Below are positions 11,434-24,700 of a stretch of DNA of 64,000 bases, one piece after another. The position numbers and the translations under genes were made by a program. The notes beneath the pieces were generated by a model, which did not search any database, had not been told where the DNA came from, and saw only the letters and a list, made by a program, of their open reading frames with translations. Numbering within the stretch: the first letter of the stretch is position 1; each line of letters opens with the position of its first letter. The DNA comes from Dipetalonema caudispina (Eukaryota > Nematoda > Chromadorea > Rhabditida > Onchocercidae): positions 1 to 64,000 of the forward strand of contig JABVXV010000105.1 of the NCBI GenBank assembly GCA_013365325.1. The letters run 5' to 3'.

Positions 11434-13297
11434 TCAGAAATCTCGTAACAAAAAACAGTATTCCAAAGCCAATCTGATTTCTTCTTCAATTGCTTTCAAA
11501 TAGAAGTGAAGCTTTAAAATGAGGTACTTTTTAATTTTTTATATCTTATGCTAGGGTCAAAGACAATAAGTATTGATTGTATTAAACTTAATAATGAGAT
11601 TTAGTATAAAATTGCTGTTATGGTTTCATTTAAAAATAACTTTGGAAACTGAAAATTATTTGTGGAACTACTAAAGTGCTTACCTCATCATCGGTATCAT
11701 TGCGTGTGCTGAAAGCTTTATTAATTTCGGTGACACAAAAGTGGACATTATTACATCGTTGTAGCTCAAAAATTTTCATCAAACGACGAAAAACGACAAA
11801 TTCGAACAACTTTTCGAACGCTATCAATAATAAGAGGGTAGATCGTAATGGCGAAATATCCCAGTATAGCTGACATTGTGAAAAGACGGTCCCTTTAAAA
11901 AGCTGATTCCTTTATCATCTCATATTTAATAATGAAAATAAGAATGAGAAAAAAGAACTAATAACAAAATCTGCAGTTTTCTCGAGAGTAAGCGAAGCGA
12001 ATAATTTCAATAAAAGACATTATGTTAGTGATGGGACTATTTAACATCAACAGGTGAAACAAAACAATGAGAAATATTTTATGTTTTTGCAAATAAAAAC
12101 CAAACGTGTCCATTTAGAGGCAAAAGATGTCAAGGAAACAATGAAAAAGGTGCAACTGTAAACAAATTGCAGTATCTTTCCGGAAAAATGCAAAAAGATA
12201 ACAATTATTCAAACGTTCTATTAATTCAAGAAGTGCGAGAAACCAACCATGGAATGGAAAGAGAAGATATAAGTTACCGGAATGAGAACAGTAGAATTTA
12301 CTGAATAATACAAAAATCCATGCCGATAATGAAATTATGACAAATGTTATCTGAAAATGCCAAGAAGTGTACCATCATCGATTAAAATAAATACGATATA
12401 TAAAGTGAAATCTAACAAAATAGGTATTACAGTTTCCCTTAAAACGGTAGATGATTGTTTCTCATGCATATGGAAAGAAAAAAAAAATTTAATCGTTAAG
12501 AACTGGAAAATGATAGACGAGCCTATTCGGTATCATATAGTTTTTGATTGTAAGGTTATCAAAATGTTCCTACTCAGCCATCTAATCACTGTATTATCGC
12601 TCTATTTAAAAAGATAATTATTGAGCCTCTGAACTGATCTTTCTAGAAACTTCAAATAGATGTTTGAGATAATAGCAGAAGTGATCTCTTCAAACTTTCA
12701 GTAGATTAATGGAAAGTGGATATATGAGAATTTGGAGAGAGCATTACATGGCTTTTATCTAGTCGTTCGATTGATGTCATTCAGCAAAAAATTTCTAACT
12801 CTCAAATGAGACGAACCGTGGTGACGAGAATCGGATACAACATGATATTACTGCTGTCTTTGAGCGCGAATGTAGCACAAATAAGTGATATGATATACAT
12901 AAAGATGAGGAAGGAATATTTCAGTGCTGCATCGGTGAATCGTGATTCTAGGATGAGGAGTACCAGCAGGGTAATTAGGCTACCGATCATCAACAACCAC
13001 CCAATTAACTGCAACCGAATCTAATGAAAGTGGTTGATCAAGTAGTTGGAGATGCGACCAGTATGAATATCCTGAATTATTCCGGGCAATCCATTCGTCT
13101 TTTCCTTGTCTAACTTTTCTTTTTTGTTCTTGTATATTATTTCTTCCTTTCATTTGTATTCAAAATTAATTTTTTCCCTCTTTTTGATAAAATTCAAGAC
13201 TGAAAGAGAGAATACTAACCTTGAGATTTTTAACTGAATTCGCCGATATTGTTGTAAATTCAATTGCTTCATTCTGCTTTGATAGTGGTGCAACCAT
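11434..13297 (-). CDS. Small multi-span membrane protein, nematode tetraspan type
   Basis: Four exons in transcript order, 13220-13297, 12817-13020, 11684-11869 and 11434-11511, all join in phase 0 with good sites (donors GTTAGT, GTTCGT, GTAAGC; acceptors CATTAG, TGTCAG, TAAAG) and total 546 bases, 181 residues. The N-terminus MVAPLSKQNEAIEFTTI is hydrophilic. Hydrophobic spans follow at about residues 31-50, 60-80, 84-98 and 103-122, then a hydrophilic tail with NDTDDE and an EEEIRLALEY helix. The layout resembles the many small three/four-span nematode membrane proteins of unknown function; no specific family is claimed. Exon 2 could instead start 12 bases later (GTTGCAG), still in frame. 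No homologue is known to me, so the evidence is splice phase and composition only. The longest exon lies under an antisense ORF, which is a shadow. Confidence 0.6.
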
Positions 13298-14315
13298 TAT
13301 TCTTTTAACACTCTAATTCTCCACTTAAATTTCTAATTTTAAAGTAACTCATAGAGCACTTCTCTAAGTTGAAACTCCGATTTTTCTGGTATCATGAAGA
13401 GTCGGCTTCTTACCATGTTTATAGGAATCTTAAGAGAAATCTCAGAAAAAAACTTTTTGAAATAGATTTTATTGATAAATAGCAATTGAAAGAACTTTTT
13501 AATTCTTTTGAAGCAAAAAATCTGAAATCTGAAAGTTTCAGAATGAAAATATCCTATTTAGCAAACATAGATGATAACTTTGGTTAGTATAATAAAATGG
13601 TGAAATTTCCTAACTAAATGCAGAACAAGTCAGCTATACAAATTAGAACATCAAAGAACGCGGAACTGCTCAAGCTAATGGAAAAAAGGATTGGTGGATG
13701 AAAATCTCGGAGATAGATAGATTAAATGCATTTTGAACTGGACATCTTTATATACCATTTTGCTGGCACAGCTGCTTTATAGTGCATCATGAATTTTCAC
13801 ATAATACTTCCTTCAATCGATTTTGATTCTCCATAAAAAGTCCTCTATCTCTTTTAAATTTCGAAATTTGCTGGAAAACCGAGACTTCATGCTTCAAAAG
13901 CTGAAGTTAATGAATTTTATCAAAAACTTGCCTTCAATATGATCTTAACAACACTGATTCTCTCTTTGAAAATGCATAAAAATTGCACCCAAAAATTTCT
14001 TTCAGTTATTGTCCCAAATTGACTAACGGATTTATTTGGAATGATTAACTAAAAAGTAGAACGGATCAAGATCAGTTACTATTTTCGGGAAAAGAAAAAA
14101 CAAAGAGGAGTAGAATGTCGCACTTTTGAGGAAGAATTTGATCGATCAGTCGATTAATCAATTATAAATTTCGAACAAAGCACAAAGTTGCAGAGGTCAA
14201 TGAACTAGCATACTGATACAAATATTTGCATAACTCTTTCATAACGTTTTGTTTAATGTACTTTATAACAAATTTCACTCATATCAATGTATCGTTAGAG
14301 TAACAAATATCAGAG

Positions 14316-14354
14316 TCTTCTGTATAGCATATATATATACATCTATACAGAAGA
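14316..14354. repeat. 12-bp inverted repeat around a TA-rich loop
   Basis: TCTTCTGTATAG (14316-14327) and its exact complement CTATACAGAAGA (14343-14354) flank a 15-base AT loop. Confidence 0.55.
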
Positions 14355-14431
14355 TAAATATGATAATACAAGGCAGAATGAGTATAGTACGACTGTAAAT
14401 AAAGTTAACTTCTCGAAGTGTGGGATGAAAG

Positions 14432-14453
14432 ACAATAATAATAATAATAATAA
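14432..14453. repeat. (AAT)n microsatellite
   Basis: Seven AAT/TAA units in a row. Simple repeat. Confidence 0.7.
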
Positions 14454-15734
14454 ATAGAACAAAAAGGACAGAAATAGGATAGTCAAAAGTTTGAATCAAG
14501 AAAGGATCTACTTACTACAATCAACAGTTAAAATTGCAATTTTCCTATTTTCTCATGAAAATCTTATGGAGGTGAAAAATCAGTAAAATGTCCGAATAAT
14601 TATGTATGTATATTATTAACCTAATAATAGATGTTTGCGAGGCTAATGGAAAGGTTAAGAGAGTTGAAAGATGAGTTTAGTTCTTAATTTAAAAAATGAG
14701 ACAAGATGAATGCGAATCAGAAGAGACAAAATCCTGTTTCAATTTTCTCTTTCCTAGACAAATAGTACCCGAAAAGCTGGATAGGTGAAATGTAAAAGCA
14801 AAAACTACAGCATTGATATAAACTGCAAACAATTTATTGGGTTAGAATATTTGGATACATACAATGTAAAGAAAAAGTTATATTAAGTCACTATCATATA
14901 GCTGTTGAAAAATCAGAAATGAATGAAATTTCACCTTCCGCCATATTTGAAAATATTTGATTAATTATGTTGTTATAATTTAATGAAAAATAACGGTTAT
15001 ACCATCGGTAAAACTGCATTGTTAGCACAATTACCATTCATTACTACATCCATCAATTAATGGAAGATATACAAGCAACCCTCTAAAGCTATTTGTAAAG
15101 ATGATAAAACTCTCCGATCTACATTACTATCTTTAAATATTCCTTTTATAACATCAAAAAAACTCCAACACCGATTTGGTGAGAATAGCAAACATTTATT
15201 CCAAATGGAGGGGAATCATATAAGAGCTATTGAAATGCTGCTTTTGTGCATAAGAGTGTCAGAAATATAAGCAAATGTGTCGCTCACAACCCAATCAGAA
15301 TTACAATAAAGTTTCGCCTCCATAAAGGTAGAAAAAGATTTGAGATATAATTCCATAGAAAATATTTTAAGAAAACAACGGCATATTCAACTTCTCTTAT
15401 TTATTTAAACTTCGGAATATAATTTCAGAGACTTACATGAAATAATGTCAGGATTTACTCGCGCACGATTGCACAGTATCCAGAAATTTTTAAAAATCAA
15501 AAAGGACTAAACACTGTAAAAGACTTCTAAACTGCAAAACTTTTACATCCTTCACCACTGAAGGATAAACTCTGTACAACAATATATTAGATATATGTTT
15601 CATTGTACTGACCGGTAAAAAACCATAACTATTTTAGAATAAAAGAAGCTATTTAACAATTACGTGTTTAAATACTTGTTTTCAGCCTTCCTTTTCTTGA
15701 TTACCTTACTTCACATATTTTATCATATTTTTAG

Positions 15735-15966
15735 CTTCAAGAGGTCTGCATTAGTGCGGGTCTGAAGTGTAGTTCAACATTGATAATGTTCTCTCTTTGC
15801 ATAACAATATTAGTTTTTCAGGTAAATTATATATATAACATAATAAGATAACATAGTCCTCTAGTTAGTATAAGCAATTCATGTTAATTAATAAATAAAG
15901 GCACCTCATCTTGAACCTAGCGCATCTTACGGAGCTTCACTTGGTGCCTGTATAAAACCAATATGA
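15735..15966 (+). CDS. Possible two-exon small peptide gene (doubtful)
   Basis: A candidate exon 15735-15821 (acceptor ATTTTTAG, donor CAG/GTAAAT) and a candidate terminal exon 15901-15966 join in phase 0. The only internal Met would start a hydrophobic signal-like stretch (MFSLCITILVFQ) followed by APHLEPSASYGASLGACIKP and a stop. As a secreted peptide it would be only about 33 residues. The second acceptor (AATAAAG) is weak, there is no conserved motif, and both exons are short enough to be chance. Confidence 0.22.
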
Positions 15967-16453
15967 AAATCTCAAAATTTATCGAGGTAGCTAAAAAAAG
16001 CAATAATGCATAAGCTTCGATGATCATAGCTTTGGTTTGAATTGTACAAAAGAATTGTAAAATTGCACAAGGAAGAAAACTCTTTCTGAAGTATTATATG
16101 GATACACCAAGCGACAGATCAGCTATAAATATACAGAGAGACAAGAGAGGGAAGGTGCCAGAATCATTCACATCTCATTCATTTCGAATATACGAAAGAA
16201 AAAGCATAAAGCATACTCTTACCTTGCTTTGGATGAGAGCCAAATGGCTTTGAACATGAACCAAACAGTACAGTTGAGAGAGCTTTTTTAATTCTAATTT
16301 TCTTCGAATTTATCCTCTACCTTTAGAACAAACTAGAACAAAATGGAAATTCAAAAAATAATGCTCAGCATTAGATGTATGTTCTTAACTAATTGATGGT
16401 ATCATATAAAGCAGTTGTATAGCTTCAAGGAAGTATAAACATCATTCCAGCCG
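15967..16453. other. 3' flank of CDK8, no gene seen
   Basis: AT-rich sequence between the doubtful small peptide gene and the CDK8 stop codon. Nothing supported. Confidence 0.5.
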
Positions 16454-19400
16454 TTAATAACGGGGTTGCATTTGAGGCCACTGCTGTTGCTGTATCATAT
16501 AGGGACCCTGCTGTGGGATCATTTCTTGACCTGGCTGCATTATTATTCCACCTAAAACGCGTATTTTGGAAACGAAATGTAGAAAAAATCCTAAAAGTAA
16601 AAAAAATAAGCAATGGTAATTTTCTCCAGAAAAATGCCAGGTTTTGAGATCTTCTAAATTCAACAAGAAATCTAGTGTAACCTCATAAGTCGTATCAAAA
16701 CGATTTCTTTTTCAAGATAACTGTGAGAGTGTAGAGATTTTTACTTTGAAGAATTTATTTTAAATTCAGTTAACTGCACTTCACAAACTACATCACAACC
16801 TTACTAGCAAATTTCATGCTGTAATGGACTGAACTAACACAGAATTTTTTCTAAACAAAGTTAATAGATCATGCCAAAAGAAAGCCACTGACCGCCTTGT
16901 ATTACTCGTCCATTTTGGTCCACATATGACATTTGCGGACGCATCTGTTGCATGATCGTGGGTCCTTGTGGACCCATTTGTCCCTGAGGTGGGCCCATTT
17001 GATTTTGAGGACCACCCATATGTCCCGGTCCTGTTATACCGCCCTGCTGTCCCAACATGCCATTTCCATTACCCATCATTTGTTGACCACTTATCATACC
17101 TTCAATACAGGGATTAACAACTAAGAATGGTAAACATATTGGTTCCGATATCTAAACATTTCCTTCTTGTTTTAGACAATTTTAAAATCGTTTTTCGATC
17201 CATGTAATATGAGAAAGAAATCAAGTGTAAGTATAGTACAGTTGAGGGTATGCACTCAATATTTCAGTATTTATATGGAAATCTCAGTGTTTCTCCGAAA
17301 TAAGCGTCAATATTTAAAACTCAAACCTGGTTGCACTATCTGTTGTTGATAAGAAGACTGCATAACTGATGACTGCGTAGACATTTGTACTGATCGCTGC
17401 GCCATTTGTCCTTGCGATGGACCACCTATCTGCTGGTTCATACCTATCTGCTGTTGCTGTAAAAGCATTTTGGAAAGTACTATGAAAAGACTACTAGCTG
17501 TATAAATCATTTAGAAAAATGAAACAAACTGTCACAAAGAAAATGAAACAATAGAAAAATTAAGTAAAGAAAACTAATAAATGACAATCTGACTTAAGCG
17601 GAACTTAAATTTTCTACAATAAAGATTTCAGTGTTATATTTATTACCAACGCAAGATTCCAGAAATTTAAAATTTCAACTTCAAATTATTGAGCAAATTG
17701 AGAGTTCATTATAGATAACGTATTTCTTGATTAACGGTAAAGAAAACTTTTAAAATCAAAAAATTTCAAATAAGAAATTTGCACTTAAAAAGGTTACCTC
17801 CAAAGCTTTCTGTCCAATTGGATACATTTTCTATCTGGCTTCGACTTAAACTACTATATTTCCAGATTTAACAAAAATGGAAAATCAAAACAAGAATTCA
17901 CTTGGTACATGTTTGGACCCTGGTTCATAACTTGATGCTGTTGCTGATGCCCATAAGTCATCTGTTGCATGCCACTGTTTATGTGTTGTGACTGCATTAT
18001 TTGTTGTTGACTGTGTTGTTCAAAGGACATCCCTCCTTTGTTGCTAATTGCTGGTCCCGAACCAACCGGTGGGTAATCTTGCGTACCACTTGTAGCAAAC
18101 ATTCCACTTGTAGGGGCATTCATCATTGGCTCCATCTGAAAATGTTTCCTTTTTCATACCACATTTACTCTTTATTCTAATTTAGACTTATTTTAAAAAA
18201 CTAAGAGATAAAAACTTGATTCTAATTCGCAAATTGAAACAAAAAAAAACTAAAAACCTGTTGTGTAGCTGGCATTTGAGGTCCTTGTTGCATGCGCATT
18301 TTCTTTGCTGCGGGTTCCATCACCGATTGCTGAGGATGCATGCCAATGGGCTGCAAAATGACACCAAATATCTAAACATTTTCTAACCATCATAAAGGAA
18401 GTCATTAAAAAGATGTAAATTGTGATTTTGTACTCCTTCTCATCTTCCTTTACTTTAACTTTAAAATTTTGGAAAAATTTCCCGCTTCTCATATGCGAAC
18501 TTATGCTATCTAAAACTTCAGAAAAAATCACTTGAAAAATTGGAAACTCAATAATTTAAAACTCAAATATACATATATCTTTCAATAATACATTTTGGTG
18601 AACGATGATACGACTTAAATATCATTTCTGCTAGAACCTTCTTATCAAAATTTTAATAGCTTCAGCTCTCTATGCAAATAAATATATAAACATACTGAAG
18701 TAGAAAATGAAATTCGGTATATCAAATCACGCGTATATGATTCGCTAACAGTAAACTGCTGATAGCATTGATAACCAATGTTAACGCGATAATAATACTT
18801 TTGTCCTTACAACAGACTTTTTTCAACTGTTTAAAAATTTTTATAAGTAAACCAAAAAGAACATAGGCAAGTAACCTGCTGCTGCTGACTTTGCTGCGGA
18901 GGTTGAACCTGTTGTGGTTTCGATGCCGAAGCACTCTTATCATCGTTTTCATCGGAAAGAAACTCCCGCTTTGGATATGGGATATCACAACCGCTAAAAA
19001 CATCTGCAGTTGGACGAGGATCTTCCTAAAAAGAGATAGAGATTCTCGACCGTTAAACATTCAAAACGACTTAAAAAGAAAACGTGGTTGGAAATTGAAA
19101 TTACAATAATTTTACTTTGACTTTAAACGATTTTGGTTCTAATCTCTGATAATTACATTTCAAATCATAAGAAAAGTGAAGTTCAATGACAGTACCTTAA
19201 AATAAGGATCGTCCATGGCATCTTGCGCAGTAACTCGTTTGATTGGGTCCATTGTAAGAAGGCGTTGTAATAATGAAAATGATCTAGTATCAGCTTTAAT
19301 TTTATGTTTGTCCATATATCTTTGCAAAGTGCAATTGGCGTAGCTGGAATTCACAAAATTCAATTTATACAGTTGAAATTAGCTTACTGACGTGGAGAAA

Positions 19401-21085
19401 TTGTTCCAAAAAGACTCCAAACATTTCCTCACTTTGCTCTTTTGAAATCTTGCGTCAATTTTTGGTATTCCGGCATTTTTTTCAAATCTTGCCAGTCGGA
19501 TTCAGATGGATAACCCATAACAGTAAATATTCGATTTAGCTGATCCTGATGATAAGGACTAGAGGCTTTGATATCTTCCTCTCGACAAAAAAATACGGGC
19601 TCGGAGGTAAGAAGTTCCGCAAAGATACAACCGATAGCCCAAATGTCGATGGCCTACAAATAATTTAATTAATGTCATCTTCATATATATCTGTCTAAAC
19701 ATTTGATAAAAAGATCTCAAGAAATCTTGAAGAAAATGTTAAATGCATGAAAAGTCCTGCCGGTAAAAAAACTGTACAATTCATCGCAATTTACTGAATC
19801 GCTTGATGGTGTTTTAATGAAAAGAACAAATATACTTTTGTGTAATGTTTAGCACCGAGTAGCAATTCCGGTGCTCTATACCAGAATGTTACCACCACTG
19901 GATCAAGCTCGGCTAATGGTTTCAACGGATTATGGAATATTCTTGCGAAACCCATATCACCAATTTTCACTCTGAAAGTTGTTTTAACTTTAGATCTCAA
20001 AAAAGAGAAAAAAAACACTAAAATATTTATAACAGTCTTGAAATGTTTTTCAAAATTGCAGGAAGCATACCTTCCACGTTCCACACCAGGACCTTCTCCC
20101 ATTACTAGGATATTTGCAGGTTTGAGATCCCTGTGCAAAATCCAGTTTGAATGTAAGTAATGAATCCCATCCAATATTTGATACAGAAGGCTTTTTACCA
20201 TTCCCTGAAAAAGTCGAATCTTTAATAAAAAGAAGGAAGCAACCTAAAGTAGGGATATTAAGCTTTTGAGGTTATGTAGAGTTAATGGACAGTTCATCTT
20301 GTAAGCTGATAAGTCAAAAAAAAAAAAAAAAAAAAACAAGGGGAATGTAGCAATGACGGAATGACTAGATATAAACCGCATGTAATTTAGCAAGTATACT
20401 TTGATATTTTACTTTGGGGACAAGTACTGGTTGCTTCTTCTGCTTTGCAGCTCGATGAAACTTGATGATATGCCATAAGTCATGTTCCGCATAATCAAAC
20501 AGTAACCATACTTTTCGATCCGTCGTTAGAAATACTCGTTGTAATTTGATTAAATTTGGATGTCTGAACAATAGTTATAACGCAAAATACAAAACATCAA
20601 AAACAGGAAACAGTAGTTCAATATTGAAAACCAACTTTAATTCCCTCAACAACGCTATTTCTCGACAAGCCGACATCGAAAAACCTTGGCCCTCAATTAG
20701 CTTTAAAGCGAACTCTTTGGCTCCGTTTTCAGGGATCTGCTCCGGATGCCGTGGCTGCGCCTTGTAGACATGTCCGTAAGTCCCTCTTCCGACCTATGAG
20801 AAGATTTCAATGAGTTGATCTGGAGATATTGAAGTCGAATGAAATCCTAATGAAAAATTATCTAACATATTCGATCAAAAACGGATGAGAAGAGCAGATA
20901 ATGAATTATGCTCATTAAGAAACCTTTAAAAATTCTGTTCCTATCGGTTTACAATCGGTGATCTATTTATCCATTAAATGAATGCAATAAACTGGTAAAA
21001 TTACCTTAAAGCCTTCAAAAGAATAAAGATCTTCGACACGCTCCCGTGTTTTTATAAGCTCTTCCTTGAACTGATAATCGATCAT
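16454..21085 (-). CDS. cdk-8: Cyclin-dependent kinase 8 (Mediator kinase module)
   Basis: CDK8 pairs with cyclin C, MED12 and MED13 to form the Mediator kinase module that regulates RNA polymerase II transcription in the nucleus. Thirteen exons in transcript order: 21005-21085, 20636-20793, 20413-20563, 20071-20204, 19836-19971, 19433-19653, 19196-19343, 18876-19025, 18258-18350, 17902-18135, 17327-17456, 16893-17099, 16454-16551; all phases agree and give 646 residues. Family hallmarks are [11 protein letters not shown], the alphaC signature [30 protein letters not shown], the CDK8-specific DMG in place of DFG ([10 protein letters not shown]), [21 protein letters not shown], and [21 protein letters not shown]. 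After residue ~380 comes a long Gln/Met/Gly/Pro-rich low-complexity tail ending MQPRY, much longer than in human CDK8, as in other nematodes. Start: the ATG at 21085 gives [20 protein letters not shown], matching the family N-terminus. Confidence 0.95.
20318..20338 (+). repeat. Poly(A) run in CDK8 intron 3
   Basis: About 21 consecutive A on the plus strand (T on the transcript). No target-site duplication or retrogene was seen next to it. Confidence 0.6.
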
Positions 21086-21780
21086 AGCAGTTTTACATTT
21101 TCATATTCCACAAAACCATGGTATTTCTTTAATAATGCCAGAAGGGCAAAGTCCTACTAAGAACCAAGAAAATATCTGGAACTATAATTTCTGCTCTCTG
21201 GAACACTTAAATCAATTTTCATCAACTAAGTCAACCATATGTGATGATATCATTTCTACAGTTAAACTAATTTTACACCACTACACTAATTTGAAAAAAC
21301 CCATCTACTTTCTAGTCCCAAGTATATATATTTATATATATTACTTCCATCAAATGAAAAGTACCTACCACAGTTCATTAAACTGCAGTAGTCTGAACAA
21401 TAATATTCCGTAATGAACTTTTACTAAAAATCATCCAGAATTTAATCTTTGAAATTCCTATTATTAGAATACAGTCCCAAAAGGAAGCGATTTAACCGTA
21501 AATTAGCATGTGAACTTAAAATCATTTAAGATTTCCAATGAAAACTATGTAGAAATCCCACTGTAACTTTATACTAAATTCTTTAATGAAATATCGAGAA
21601 AAAATTTTTTATTAGACAAAACAAATATTTAAAAATTGAGTGAAAAAATCTCTAACGAGGAGACTTGAACAAAGCAGTGATACAAAATTTAGTTCCAATT
21701 CTTTGGAAACAAAAAGAGATTCTTTAAGAGCATTATTTTATTAAATCTAATGATAAAAATACAAAACAAGCAATTTTGAG
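21086..21780. other. Spacer between WDR70 and CDK8
   Basis: A 695-base gap between two co-directional minus-strand genes. It holds the WDR70 polyadenylation signal (reversed AATAAA at 21737-21742) and an AT-rich TATATA stretch near 21323-21340. No coding exon seen. Confidence 0.5.
21737..21742 (-). terminator. Polyadenylation signal of WDR70
   Basis: AATAAA on the minus strand about 39 bases past the WDR70 stop codon. Confidence 0.5.
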
Positions 21781-24700
21781 TTACTTTTTTGAAATCTTAT
21801 ACAAAGGTTCTAGTTCTGCATCAGCTTCTTCCTCTTCTGGTGCAGTTGTCTTTTCTTGAAAAATTGTAACTGGTTGATTTTTGAGGTATGCCTTTGTGAC
21901 ATAGTATGGGTTTTTCTCTGCCTATAAATAAAACATATGCATTAACGAGAGGGAGAGAGAGAAAGAGAAAGAGATTAAAAGAGCGAAATTCTCGATGGAT
22001 AAACAGTGGACCTCTTCAGCATGACGTAAAATAGATGCACGCACGTCGGTATCCGCAAGGAAATCACGATTCCTTTTTGTACCTACTTGTTTGGCGATAT
22101 ATGAATGCAATGTTCCACCTGAAGCAGCTACCCGACCACCTGAACCTAAAAATAAAATCTAGCTGAAATGAAACTTTTCAACCGGACTAAAATAATTTAA
22201 ACACAACTTATGGTCAAAAATGAATTAGTTCAGTATAAAAATAAACAGGGGAAGTGATAGCCTTATCAATTTAAACAATAATTCGACTAACTTGGTCCAC
22301 TCATTGGCATATCAGCAGGCTTTCGGAAGTCAGGGCGTAACTTGTTATCCATCATGCGCAAATATTTCTTCAGTCGCCAAGTTGTAACTTCTTTCTCCTC
22401 ACCTTCCTCACCTCTCGGTTGGAACATTTCTAAGGTTAGCGCTGAAAATTGTCATGAATCAGCTCATTAATGCACACTGATTAGTCATTTTGGAATGCAA
22501 TACATCCATAAAAAAGAGGTAACTTACGTGACAACACTAATTCTTCTCGAATCACTTCCTGCTGACGAGCTCTTCTTAGTGGTCGTGAAACACAAAGCAG
22601 GGCTCCTCTTACACTGTTGACAGGATCATAATATAATCGGAGTGAACCATCACTCAAACCAACAAGCATTTGGTTGATTTTGGGTTGCCAAGAGATCTTA
22701 ATACAACTCTGAAAATTAAAGCTACAGATATTTCAACAATGACTGATTTTATACGAAATCTTTAAAATTATTTTCCTAGAAATGCGTAATCTACATTAAT
22801 TAAGAACCAACTAATTTCGGGTACGTGATTCGATAAACAAGATCGAAAGATTTCGAGTCAAAAAAAACGAGCATTCCATCGGATTCATTCTCATCATCAA
22901 AAGAAGTGCCAGTATAGAACATTTCACCGTGAGGAGCAAAACCACAATCTGTGCTGTAAAAAAGTAGATTTATGCAATTGAATAATATTAATATCATAAC
23001 TTCAGACAACTTGAATTAAAGTAATTCATTACACGGACTATCGTGCTGTATAAAATATTTCAAGCCACTATATATTAGAAGCCCTCACAAAATAACGATA
23101 ATTCACTGAAATAGTCAAAGAATTTCTTCAAGATTACCTTACAAATTCGTTTTTCAAATTCTCCACAACATGGCACGGTTTGTTAAATGTTTCAAGTTGC
23201 CACAACTTTAACGTGCCATCAACTGCAAAATGTTTTGTCATACCTAAGGAACTGTGGAAAAAAATGCCATTCAAAAAGTACCACCAAGAAAATCAGTAAT
23301 ATTTTACGTGATCTGGAGAGAATTTGTTTACTGTTTGGCGAGAACTGCAGCGAAGTAACCGATGCGGTATGAGCAGTTCTATTCAAATATGCGGTGTTAA
23401 CCTGTAAACATAAAATAACTTTATTAAATGTGAGTCGAATATTATTATAAAGCAATGTATGTTTCATTTAAACTTTTGAAGCTGACATAAAGATTTCCAT
23501 GTTTCCATATTTGTATAGATCCATCATCACATCCAGCCGCAATATATTTCCCATCTCGAGAGTAACAACATGTCGTCGGTATAGCTCTTTTACCGGTAGC
23601 ATTTTTCGTCTTGATTACTTTGCGCTGCTTATTGATGCAGTGTGTGATTTCTTTGTAATCATCTGTAGACCAAATCCTCAATGTTCTAAAATTTCGTATT
23701 TCGAAATCTTACAATCCAACTTCTAAACTTATGTACACGGCTTTAAGATGTTTCGAATTTGACCAAAATGATTGGAAGTAATCAAAAAAATTAAAGCCAT
23801 AAATAAATGAAATAAGTATTTAACTAAATCTCTTTTGTTTATTTAGAATAACAACAGTTATGATATGCCTAATATTATGCTTAAAGAATGAACAAGCATT
23901 TAGCTTATATGCTTATAGTGCTAAGTTAAAAATTTTAATATGATATCCGCTTCAACGTTTTCTAAACACCCCGATAACTAACTTGGTTTGATTTCTTCTT
24001 ACTCGTATAGAAATGTAAAATTGTTATCAAACCCAAAGAATTATTTTTAAATGTGCAAAACAGGAAAGTTCTTGAATGTTTAAACCTCCTTCTTCATTCT
24101 CGTAATTTTTTGGTCGCAAAAAATACAGCGACCATAATCTAGTAACTAACTCACAGAAAAATTGATTTATCTAGATTTTGGATTATCAGAAATATGGAGG
24201 CAATGAAATCGAAGTAATACTCCAAGTAATGTGAGCTTTTGATGAGAAAAATTCACCCATCATTAGCACACGATAAGAATTCTGTTTTCGCAACTGGATG
24301 CCAGCAACAAGCATTGACAGATCCTGTGTGTCCTTTGGTGTTAGATAAATCAACCAAATATTGATCACCTATAGAACATATCACTATGGTGATGAAACAG
24401 TTAGGAAGTTTTCAAGAAAAAAAAAGAAAAAAATTATTTTGGTTATTCGAAAGTACTTTACGACTGCTTCCAACCTACCACGAACAGTTTCGGCCCACTG
24501 TTTACCCTGCCGATCTACGATACGAATTTGTGCGTGACCACTAGCAATTAGCAATTTTTCACCGTTCGAACTAAACGCTAATCCATTGATGATATGACTA
24601 AAAACAGAGAAATTCGAACAATAAAATATAAAGTGGATCGAAAATATCAAATTAAAGCAAATAAAAAAATCAAACGTAAAGTAAATCATGACAATAAAGA

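Larger units (their letters stand above)
13298..15734. other. No gene seen; AAT microsatellite and a hairpin
   Basis: AT-rich. Contains a 12-bp inverted repeat at 14316-14354 and an (AAT)n run at about 14432-14453. No coding exon that I can support. Confidence 0.4.

Noticed and set aside
12357..12617. 86-codon plus-strand ORF
   Set aside because: Very AT-rich codons, no splice sites or motif; falls in an intron of the minus-strand membrane gene.
13008..13180. Minus-strand frame of ~57 codons starting MKGRNNIQEQKRK
   Set aside because: It overlaps exon 2 of the membrane protein in a different frame, begins with low-complexity Lys/Gln codons and has no splice support; the four-exon model explains the region better.
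17798..17834. A 37-base piece inside a CDK8 intron bounded by AG and GT
   Set aside because: Including it would break the phase-0 junction between exons 17902-18135 and 17327-17456, and nothing in the family supports it.
20318..20338. Poly(A) run as the tail of a retroposon
   Set aside because: No target-site duplication or upstream retrogene sequence; simple homopolymer expansion is enough.
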